From contig NZ_VNIP01000008.1 in the NCBI RefSeq assembly GCF_008370325.1, positions 124,001 through 188,000 of the forward strand: a stretch of DNA of 64,000 bases, given 5' to 3'. Below are positions 43,939 through 50,514 of the stretch, piece by piece. Numbering within the stretch: position 1 is the stretch's first letter; each line of letters starts with the position of its first letter. A model generated the notes under the pieces. That model did no database searches. It saw only the letters and a program-made list of their open reading frames with translations, and was not told the DNA's origin. The translations under genes and the position numbers were made by a program. This DNA is from Martinezella tropici. Lineage in GTDB: Bacteria > Pseudomonadota > Alphaproteobacteria > Rhizobiales > Rhizobiaceae.

Positions 43939-45747
43939 ATGAAATTTCATTTAACGACACTCGGCAGTTGCGCCCTTTATGATGAGAAGGGTGATCGCAT
44001 GAACGTGCCAAAACAGGCGCTGCTCATGCTTGCCTATCTCTACGATTGCCGACGATCGATGCCACGGAAGGATCTGGCGGCTTTTCTCTGGCCTGGCGAC
44101 CTTCAGGCTGCCGGCGCCAATTTGAGGTCGACCCTTCTGCGTTTGGCGACTGCGACGTCCAAATCATCCAGGCCGCTGGTCAGCGGTGTTGCGACGAGCC
44201 TCGCATTGAACGTCGATGCATTGCAGTGCGATCTGGATGCCGTCGAAAATGCGTCGGGCGTTGCCAGGCTTAGCGCGCTCGCCGATGCCGTTGCCAAGAA
44301 TTTTTTGCCCGCTTACGGCAATGGCTCCGGATCCGTGGCCGTCTGGGTACGCGACGTCCGGGCACGGCTTGCGGGGGAGCTGCGAGCGGAATTCTTCAAA
44401 ACAATGAGCCAACCCTCCTGGACCCAAAATCGCGGCGAATTGAAGCGCGCAGCCATGCTTCTGCTGGACAGGGACCAGACCGATGATGAGGTCAGGGTGG
44501 CGCTCGGCGAGAAAATCACGTCTTACAGTCAGTTGATTGTCGGACCGAAGGATCCGAATTCAAACCATCCGGCTCAAGATATGCTTCCGGTTGCCGCCGA
44601 CAGCCAAATACCGCGTATCGCCTTGCTTCCGCCTGAGACGCTGGAGGATTCGGAGCGAGCCGGATCGGTCGCAAATGCGGTTATCGAGGACCTGACGATC
44701 AGTCTTTGCGTCGATCGAAGCGTATCCGTAGTCGCTCCCTATACCGCCGAGCAGATCCGCTCCTCAAATGACAAGGCCGGGCTCCTCAAGCAGCATAATG
44801 TGGTCTACGCGCTCGATACGAAGAGGACAGGCGACAGCCTTTTCGCGCAGCTGATTTTCATGCCGCGGGACGAAATTGTCTGGGCAACGCGCGTCCAGCT
44901 GGATAGCGCGGCCATAACGGAACATCGCAACGCGATCGCCACTGCCATCCAGAATTCCCTCATCGAGCGTGTGGGCGCCTTCCACCACATAGTTTCCGAT
45001 TTTAGCTGCAAGCCTCAGGCCTATTTTGCCTATCTCGAGGGCGTGCAATGCCTATCTCGCTTAGGCCTTCAGAATGTCCGCCGCGCGCGCAAGCATTTCA
45101 AGCAGGCTCTCGAGCATGAGCGGGGTTTTGCCGCGGCTCTTGCAGGCATCGCTAGAACCTTGACGATGGAATGGGTCCTGACGGCCCGCGGTGATGGCGA
45201 GCTGTTGCATCAGGCGGAGAAAATGGCGGCGGATGCAATCCGTGATGACAGCCAGTTCGCCGGAGGCTTCAAGGAAATCGGCGTAGCCCGGCTCTACCGT
45301 GGCAATATCGACGGCAGCCTCGAGGCCTTGTCGAATGCTGAAGACCTTAGCCCGCACTATGCGGATGTGATTTGCAGCCACGCCGACAGTCTCACCCATG
45401 GCGCCAATCCGAAAGCGGCATTGGCGAAGGTTGCAACCGCGCTCGATCTCAATCCGCTTGCCCCGGACTACTATTATTGGACCGCAGCAGGAGCCAGCTA
45501 TTTCCTTGGAGACTATACCGAAGCATTGGCCTATTTGGACAAAATGAGAGATCCAGGACCTGCAAGCAGGCTCGCGGCGGCAAGCTGGGCAATGCAGGGG
45601 GATCTTGCGAAGGCCAAGATGTATCGACAGCGCGCCTTGCGCGACAATCCGAATTTCGATCTTGAGGCATGGCTTGCCATGATTCCAAACAAGGAAAAGT
45701 GGCAGACGGAGCATTATAGGGAGGGCCTACTGAAGGCCGGTTTTTGA
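43939..45747 (+). CDS. Winged-helix/TPR regulatory protein (SARP/CadC-like)
   Basis: Soluble protein of 602 aa. The N-terminal ~90 residues form an OmpR/BTAD-type winged helix (FHLTTLGSCALYDEKGDRMN, RSMPRKDLAAFLWPGDLQAA). The middle part (about 215-340) resembles the TolB-like domain of CadC-type regulators (IALLPPETLEDSERAGSVAN). The C-terminal 240 residues are TPR-like (AYFAYLEGVQCLSRLGLQN, HFKQALEHERGFAAALAGI). Such proteins bind DNA and sense partner proteins or ligands through the TPRs. It lies three bases after the XRE gene and 12 bases before a small ORF and the YcaO gene, so it is probably a cluster-specific regulator. Confidence 0.8.
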   Translation: MKFHLTTLGSCALYDEKGDRMNVPKQALLMLAYLYDCRRSMPRKDLAAFLWPGDLQAAGANLRSTLLRLATATSKSSRPLVSGVATSLALNVDALQCDLDAVENASGVARLSALADAVAKNFLPAYGNGSGSVAVWVRDVRARLAGELRAEFFKTMSQPSWTQNRGELKRAAMLLLDRDQTDDEVRVALGEKITSYSQLIVGPKDPNSNHPAQDMLPVAADSQIPRIALLPPETLEDSERAGSVANAVIEDLTISLCVDRSVSVVAPYTAEQIRSSNDKAGLLKQHNVVYALDTKRTGDSLFAQLIFMPRDEIVWATRVQLDSAAITEHRNAIATAIQNSLIERVGAFHHIVSDFSCKPQAYFAYLEGVQCLSRLGLQNVRRARKHFKQALEHERGFAAALAGIARTLTMEWVLTARGDGELLHQAEKMAADAIRDDSQFAGGFKEIGVARLYRGNIDGSLEALSNAEDLSPHYADVICSHADSLTHGANPKAALAKVATALDLNPLAPDYYYWTAAGASYFLGDYTEALAYLDKMRDPGPASRLAAASWAMQGDLAKAKMYRQRALRDNPNFDLEAWLAMIPNKEKWQTEHYREGLLKAGF

Positions 45748-45759
45748 AAGGAAGAGATA

Positions 45760-45978
45760 ATGGCAGGCGCAGTTTTGATTGGGATTAAGGGCGAAAAGGG
45801 ACTTTGGCTGGTTGACCTCGAAAAAGGGACTGCCGTCCGGTACACGCGGCGGTTGTCTGGCGATTTGGCGAAGGCTGAATCGTGGCGGGCCAAAGGGGTC
45901 AGAGTGGAGAAAGATGTCGATTTCGCTGTGGCGTTAAGGTCGGCAAGCTCCGCGGCCTCAGGCCTTTATGAGGGCTAG
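45760..45978 (+). CDS. 72-residue protein next to YcaO, candidate RiPP precursor
   Basis: Small protein with ribosome site GAAAGGAAGAG and ATG at 45760. It begins MAGAVLIGIKGEKGLWLVDL, has a basic middle (YTRRLSGDLAKAESWRAKG) and ends SASSAASGLYEG. It has no cysteine, which is compatible with backbone thioamidation, but not with a thiazole product. Position between the regulator and YcaO makes it a precursor or accessory candidate. The N-terminal part looks like a small beta-rich domain rather than a classical leader, so it might instead be a substrate-recognition or regulatory protein. Confidence 0.65.
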   Translation: MAGAVLIGIKGEKGLWLVDLEKGTAVRYTRRLSGDLAKAESWRAKGVRVEKDVDFAVALRSASSAASGLYEG

Positions 45979-45992
45979 GCGCTCGTTTAACC

Positions 45993-47165
45993 GTGTCGAA
46001 CAATTTTAGGATGTGCCCACCCGACGAAACCTTGTCTAGGGTTTGGCCGTATCTGGAGCGGCTTGGCATAACTCGTGTTGGCCGCCAGACCGAGCTCGAT
46101 CGCATAGGCATTCCCGTTTGGTGTGCCTACGCCCCGAATTCCAAGGCGATCGTCATCGCTCAGGGAAAAGGTCTGGACGACGTCTCTGCGAAAACATCCG
46201 CCGTGATGGAAGCGATCGAGCGATCGGTCGCGACCCGGCCTTTCTGTTCAGCGTTGATGGCAAGTCAGGATGATCTTGCCTCCGGCGGGCATGCGGTTGA
46301 TTGCTTGGATGATCTGCTGGCGATTGGCGCGGAACCGGTAGAGACCGGTGAACAGATCAGCTGGTCTCAAGCCCGCGATCTGGCGAAGAACGCCCCGATA
46401 TTCGTACCTTTCGAGGCCATTCATCTTGACCGGACGCATGTCAACCCACGCTTTTGGGTATCATCGGACGGATTGGCGTCGGGGAATACTTGGCACGAGG
46501 CAGTCCTGCACGGGTTGCTGGAGCGGGTAGAGCGGGATGCTTGCGTCCTTTGGAACGTCGGCGAGCCGGCGGATCGGTACGCACGCCGGATAGATCCGCA
46601 AAGCATCGAAGATGAGGGTATTCGCGAGATGTTGGAGAAGATTTTCTCGGCAGACTTCGATCTCGCCCTTTTCGATGTGACGAGCGATCTAGCCGTTGCC
46701 TCCATCGTCGCGTTGCTGCGGCCGAAAGGCGATGACGGCTCGCTGAGATATGTCGACTTGACCATGGGCGCCGGAGCATCCTTGCTCCCCGATGTGGCCG
46801 CATCCCGGGCAATTTCCGAGGCCGTGCAGTCGCGGATGACGTTCATCGCCGGTGCCAGAGATGATCTTGTCCCGGAGCTGTTCTCACGCCGCGCCGATCC
46901 CGCCCATCTGCAAGCGTTCCAGGCTCGATGCACGACGAAGCTGAACGAACTGCCGACGACGTCGGCCGAGTCTACGCAAGATGCGCTCGACCAGCTTGTC
47001 GAAACTCTGTCGGGATGCGGTATTGACCAGCTTTATGCAATCGAGCTGGCACCCGAATGGTTGCCGGCATCGGTCGCAAAGGTTTTCGCGCCGCAACTCG
47101 AACATCCGGACGGGGATCGCCGAATTCGTTTCGGCAGCCGCGCATTGTCAAAGGGTTTCCTGTGA
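45993..47165 (+). CDS. YcaO-family ATP-dependent peptide-modifying enzyme
   Basis: YcaO-domain protein, 390 aa. The nucleotide and Mg-binding motifs are visible: KTSAVMEAIERSVAT (SxxxExxER-like) and HGLLERVERDACVLW (ExxERDA). YcaO enzymes activate backbone amides with ATP to make azolines, amidines or thioamides. The C-terminus (FGSRALSKGFL) lacks the PxPxP motif of azoline-forming enzymes, as is usual for YcaOs paired with TfuA. Starts are GTG 45993 or ATG 46011; neither has a strong ribosome site. It overlaps the TfuA gene by four bases (GTGA). Confidence 0.92.
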   Translation: MSNNFRMCPPDETLSRVWPYLERLGITRVGRQTELDRIGIPVWCAYAPNSKAIVIAQGKGLDDVSAKTSAVMEAIERSVATRPFCSALMASQDDLASGGHAVDCLDDLLAIGAEPVETGEQISWSQARDLAKNAPIFVPFEAIHLDRTHVNPRFWVSSDGLASGNTWHEAVLHGLLERVERDACVLWNVGEPADRYARRIDPQSIEDEGIREMLEKIFSADFDLALFDVTSDLAVASIVALLRPKGDDGSLRYVDLTMGAGASLLPDVAASRAISEAVQSRMTFIAGARDDLVPELFSRRADPAHLQAFQARCTTKLNELPTTSAESTQDALDQLVETLSGCGIDQLYAIELAPEWLPASVAKVFAPQLEHPDGDRRIRFGSRALSKGFL

Positions 47166-47866
47166 AAGTGATCTTCGTAGGTCCGAGCCTGCCCGATGCC
47201 AAAGCATATGCCGACAGCACGATGGTCATACGACCGCCGGCATGCCAAGGCGACATCGTTAGAGCACTTGAGGACGGCGCGGCCGCCATCGGCCTTATCG
47301 ACGGTCAGTTCGAGTTCGTCGCGCCGGTGTGGCACAAGGAGTTACTTTTTGCCCTCTCCCAAGGGATCCCCGTGTTTGGGGCAGCCAGCATGGGAGCGCT
47401 CCGCGCCGTCGAGTGCCAGGCTTACGGCATGGTCGGCATTGGCCGGATCTTTGGCGACTATGCTTCCGGGTGCCGCGAGGAGGATGCGGACGTCGCTCTT
47501 CTTCATGGCCCAGCGGAATTGGGCTACCCCGCTTTGTCGGTGCCGCTGGTCAATGTCGATGCGACAATCGAAGCCGCGATTGGCCAAGACCTTATCGGCA
47601 GGCAAGAAGCTCTGCGGCTCTCTCAGGCAGCCCGGCATATATTCTTCAAGGATCGGACCTGGAAACGCGTTGCCGAAGCCGCCGGTATGGATACAACGCA
47701 GGTGAGGGCACTTGTCGCAAAAGCGTGGACCGACCAGAAGCGTCAGGATGCGATCGAGCTTCTGCGCGCAATTGCCGAAGCGCTGTTGCAGGCGCGCGTG
47801 CCGGACTGGTCTTTCAATGCGACGCCGCTGTGGCGCAAGCTCTTTCCACAACTTTATCGCATGTAG
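47162..47866 (+). CDS. TfuA-like protein
   Basis: TfuA-domain protein of 234 aa. It has the family features VIFVGPSLPDAKAY, VIRPPACQGDIVRALEDGAA, IGLIDGQFEFVAPVWHKELL and FGAASMGALRAVECQAYGM. TfuA partners YcaO in trifolitoxin genes and in thioamide formation, where it is thought to deliver sulfur. The start is the GTG at 47162, overlapping the YcaO stop; the longer frame from 47057 would lie inside the YcaO gene. Tight coupling argues that the two act as one enzyme. Confidence 0.92.
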   Translation: MKVIFVGPSLPDAKAYADSTMVIRPPACQGDIVRALEDGAAAIGLIDGQFEFVAPVWHKELLFALSQGIPVFGAASMGALRAVECQAYGMVGIGRIFGDYASGCREEDADVALLHGPAELGYPALSVPLVNVDATIEAAIGQDLIGRQEALRLSQAARHIFFKDRTWKRVAEAAGMDTTQVRALVAKAWTDQKRQDAIELLRAIAEALLQARVPDWSFNATPLWRKLFPQLYRM

Positions 47867-47928
47867 CTGATTCTGAATACAGTTTTTGCGTGTGCAACGC
47901 TTTTGCAACGCCCGTCATCAATCGAAAT

Positions 47929-48195
47929 ATGCCAATCTCGCTCTATCAGATCGTTTTGGCGGGGTTTTTAACAGTGAGCGATTTTGGGGAACAGGAACGT
48001 CCGGGCGAGATCTTGGCGCTTGTAAAAATGATGCAGTATGCCGGTGGAATCGCGAGTGATCTCAATGCACCGCAGGCCGTGTTCCTAATAAAGGAAGCGC
48101 AAGCTGCCCTTCTTTCGATTTTGGAGAGCGAGTTCCCGATGCTCTCCGGCGGGCATCTGAACGGGCTTGTCGGTGATACGCATGGTCACTGCTAG
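47929..48195 (+). CDS. Small protein downstream of TfuA, unknown
   Basis: Frame of 88 aa beginning MPISLYQIVLAGFLTVSDFG; a GTG at 47974 (MSDFGEQERPGEIL) is an alternative start that would remove the hydrophobic head and give 73 aa. The middle looks helical (VKMMQYAGGIASDLNAPQAV, IKEAQAALLSILESE) and the C-terminus ends GDTHGHC with the only cysteine last. It is not recognised. Position 62 bases after TfuA on the same strand makes it a second candidate substrate or accessory protein. Confidence 0.5.
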   Translation: MPISLYQIVLAGFLTVSDFGEQERPGEILALVKMMQYAGGIASDLNAPQAVFLIKEAQAALLSILESEFPMLSGGHLNGLVGDTHGHC

Positions 48196-48213
48196 CAGGT
48201 TCTCGTCTTTCTA

Positions 48214-48456
48214 ATGTCATTGATTGATACAGCTCTGACACACAGAAACGTCAAGAAAGCCGGCTTGCTCCGAAGAATGCTGACCAGGGTGGGGTGGCCC
48301 GCGAGAAAAGTAGGCTCTGCCAACACGGCAGGTATCGTAGCGGATTTCAAGGAACCTCAGGGGAATATGAGGGTCGCACTTATGATGTTTGGAGCAATTA
48401 TTATTGCATGGCTCGCGATTGCCTGCGGCATCTGCCGTTCGTTGAACTGGCTCTGA
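48214..48456 (+). CDS. Small hypothetical protein with one membrane helix
   Basis: Frame of 80 aa starting MSLIDTALTHRNVKKAGLLR and ending with a hydrophobic segment ALMMFGAIIIAWLAIACGIC. No convincing ribosome site is present and the family is not recognised. It overlaps other open frames here, so it may not be a gene. Confidence 0.3.
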   Translation: MSLIDTALTHRNVKKAGLLRRMLTRVGWPARKVGSANTAGIVADFKEPQGNMRVALMMFGAIIIAWLAIACGICRSLNWL

Positions 48457-48628
48457 CTTTGGCCGTGAACAGGCGTTGTGAAATGATCCCGATCACGCCT
48501 GCAAAGACAATCGTCTGTCGGGCGTTTATCGGGCTTATCGGCGTCGAGCCTCATAATGCTTCACATTGCCGGGTGGAATGGCCCATTCCACAAGTTCTAT
48601 GGGCGCACTCGATGGCTGAAAAAGCCTG

Positions 48629-48693
48629 GAGCAATTCCCAGAAAAGTGCATAGCGGTTTTCCGTCCGGAATTGCGCAGAAACAAAACGCTCTA
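48629..48693 (-). repeat. Intergenic repeat family A, shortened reverse copy
   Basis: From GAGCAATTCCCAGAAAAGTG to AAACAAAACGCTCTA, including CGGTTTTCCGTCCGGAATTG, this is the reverse complement of the tail of the 10838-10943 and 52961-53065 elements. It lies in the gap 48457-48776, which otherwise holds no supported gene. Confidence 0.7.
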
Positions 48694-48776
48694 AGGGAAA
48701 CTCAACCGGCATTGAGCAGTCTCTGCTCATGCCGAGCTTACGTGGAGCTGCTAGCAGTCTCGCGGTGGAGAGGATC

Positions 48777-49079
48777 ATGGAAAGGTTGAAACGTCTTGCA
48801 CAAGGCGGTTTGTCGCAAAACGAGCTCGAAGTCATAAAGCGAGTATTTGACTTAGTGACGCGGCAGAGCTGGTTCGACGATACTCAATACAGCCGCGAGG
48901 GGTTTGCCGCTGCGCTGGTCAGCTTGTTTCGATGCGGAATGAATAATCCGACGCAGCTGGAAAGGATCGCGATGTTTTGGGCATTGAGCGACTTTTCCAA
49001 GAGCATGTCGAACGCCCAACGGACCAAACTGAGGTCGCTCTACGGCCGATACGAGGCAGAGCGGCAAGTCTGCTATTGA
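48777..49079 (+). CDS. Hypothetical protein, 100 aa
   Basis: Helical protein starting MERLKRLAQGGLSQNELEVI with ribosome site GGAGAGG four bases upstream; the frame is open back to 48729 but this ATG has the better signal. The rest includes SWFDDTQYSREGFAAALVSL and MSNAQRTKLRSLYGRYEAER. No family is recognised. A stable frame and clear ribosome site suggest it is real. Confidence 0.6.
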   Translation: MERLKRLAQGGLSQNELEVIKRVFDLVTRQSWFDDTQYSREGFAAALVSLFRCGMNNPTQLERIAMFWALSDFSKSMSNAQRTKLRSLYGRYEAERQVCY

Positions 49080-49156
49080 TTGGATCTGAACTTCGAGGCT
49101 CGCTTTGCAAGCTGTAGGTGGAGATCGACAACCGTTCAGCGATGCGGTGTTATTTT

Positions 49157-49187
49157 CCAGCAATTACAGCATTGCTGTAATTGCTGG
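49157..49187 (+). promoter_or_regulatory. 14-bp inverted repeat upstream of the antitoxin gene
   Basis: CCAGCAATTACAGC, spacer ATT, GCTGTAATTGCTGG is a perfect inverted repeat, 60 bases before the antitoxin start and 77 bases after the previous stop. It could be an operator (Phd-type antitoxins repress their own promoters at palindromes) or a terminator of the gene before it, though no T-run follows directly. Confidence 0.6.
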
Positions 49188-49192
49188 ATTTT

Positions 49193-49206
49193 CGTCTCGC
49201 GAGACG
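49193..49206 (+). promoter_or_regulatory. 14-bp palindrome next to a -10-like sequence
   Basis: CGTCTCGCGAGACG is a perfect palindrome immediately followed by TTATATTTG, a -10-like stretch, 40 bases upstream of the antitoxin start. The arrangement suits an autoregulatory operator of the toxin-antitoxin pair. This is position-based inference. Confidence 0.5.
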
Positions 49207-49247
49207 TTATATTTGCGGTCACCTAACGCGATCGCGGAGAATATCCT

Positions 49248-49514
49248 TTGGCACGTCAAATCAGTTCTTATACGACGAGCGATCTGTCGCGCAAATCCGG
49301 CGACATCATCGCCGAGGCGCTTCGTCATCCCGTCACGATCACACAGCGCAACAAGCCTCGACTCGTGTTGCTCAACATCGAGGATTACGAACGCCTCATG
49401 CGTCAGTCCGATGCTCGGGCAGCCGGCACGATCGATACCATGTCTGACACTTTGCTTGCCGAATTCGAGTCCGCCGTCGAAGCTTATGCGGATAGCGACG
49501 AGGCGAGCCGGTGA
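49248..49514 (+). CDS. Phd/YefM-family antitoxin
   Basis: Antitoxin of 88 aa starting at a TTG with GGAG eight bases upstream. The N-terminal MARQISSYTTSDLSRKSGDI and TITQRNKPRLVLLNIEDYER are typical of the Phd/YefM DNA-binding half (a beta-hairpin and helices); the C-terminal ~35 residues (DTMSDTLLAEFESAVEAYAD) would bind the toxin. The stop overlaps the next start (GTGA), the normal arrangement for type II systems. The paired toxin is frameshifted, see 49511-49926. Confidence 0.85.
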   Translation: MARQISSYTTSDLSRKSGDIIAEALRHPVTITQRNKPRLVLLNIEDYERLMRQSDARAAGTIDTMSDTLLAEFESAVEAYADSDEASR

Positions 49515-49926
49515 GCGGCTACGACGACATTCAAACCGCAGCCGTTATCCACTATCCCTATCTTTGGAGCCGTGAAGCTGGAAAGGGTGAAAGCGCGGGC
49601 CGTAAGACCGCCCGGTTGTCGTAGGCGTGCGCATACCTCGCGGAGACGGTGATCTCGTATTGTTTTTCCCAATCACGACCAAACAGCCCGAGGCTTGGCG
49701 CTTCGCCGCCGAGATACCGGCGACGGAGAAACGTCGCGCCGGCCTTGATGTCGACCTCCGTCTCTGGATCATCCTTGAAGAGTTTAACAGCGACGTCATC
49801 GGCCGTTCCTTCTATCTCGAACCGGAGCCACCGATCGGTCGCTTCAGCAAGGCTTTCTTTTTGGCCATTCTGCGCGAGTTCATTGCTCGTCGAAAATCCT
49901 TGACCGAGGTCAGTCGCTTTCGCTGA
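49511..49926 (+). pseudogene. Frameshifted PemK/MazF-like toxin
   Basis: A GTG at 49511 starts SGYDDIQTAAVIHYPYLWSR, which ends at a TAG at 49622-49624 after KTARLS. The next frame then continues as VVVGVRIPRGDGDLVLFFPI, WRFAAEIPATEKRRAGLDVD and PIGRFSKAFFLAILREFIAR to 49926. Joined, they give a single ~138-aa toxin-like protein. The break is near 49607-49613, where one missing base restores KTRPVVVGVR. This may be a real inactivating mutation or a sequencing error. The family is assigned from the antitoxin context and domain pattern. Confidence 0.7.
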
Positions 49927-49970
49927 CGCAATCTTGTCATCTAATCTTCGCGACCTGCAGGTGCGAGTTC

Positions 49971-50276
49971 TTAAATCCCCGACCCGTCGAGCTGCTGGGT
50001 GTCATCACCTTCCCAGGGCGAGGGCATCGAGGTGCGATTGAGATTGGCCGAGGGCATCGGCATCCAGCACTTCAATTCCGGCTCGGCATATTCGACGATG
50101 CGGCCGGGCGAGGAATCAGAGGCGCGCCAGCCTTCCGTGCCGAACTGATCGCCATTCGACCAATATGCGAGGTCAACTTCTGCCGGCCCCTGTTCGGACG
50201 AGCGGATCGTGACAAGGATCCGACTGCCGTCTTTCGGTGCGCTTGCCATATGGCGCCAGCGGTCTGGCTCGTCCAT
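49971..50276 (-). CDS. Hypothetical protein, 101 aa
   Basis: Begins MDEPDRWRHMASAPKDGSRI with a strong AGGAGG ribosome site eight bases upstream, then LVTIRSSEQGPAEVDLAYWS and FGTEGWRASDSSPGRIVEYA. The MASAPKDGxxI pattern is common in small rhizobial and phage-like proteins of unknown function. The frame extends upstream to 50600 but without a good start; the piece 50277-50514 is not assigned. Confidence 0.6.
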   Translation of the reverse strand: MDEPDRWRHMASAPKDGSRILVTIRSSEQGPAEVDLAYWSNGDQFGTEGWRASDSSPGRIVEYAEPELKCWMPMPSANLNRTSMPSPWEGDDTQQLDGSGI

Positions 50277-50514
50277 CGTTTTTCCTCCTGCCTTGCTGCG
50301 GGTTGCAAGTGTCGCCTCGCCATCAAGGATGGTCAACTCAAACTTTGCGCAACTAGGGACCTCGAACGATCGCCATGATTGCTCGCTTTCGGTAGGAAAA
50401 TCTCGTGTCCATCTGACGATGGAAAGAGATGGCTCGGTTCGTCTGAGCGCCCGCTCGGCGAAGCTATCGCAATCACCATGGAGGTGGAAGGCAAGCGATC
50501 CGGAACTCTTATCA

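Noticed and set aside
48294..48653. 119-codon plus-strand frame overlapping the 80-aa ORF at 48214
   Set aside because: Runs into the repeat element and has no start signal; composition is not protein-like.
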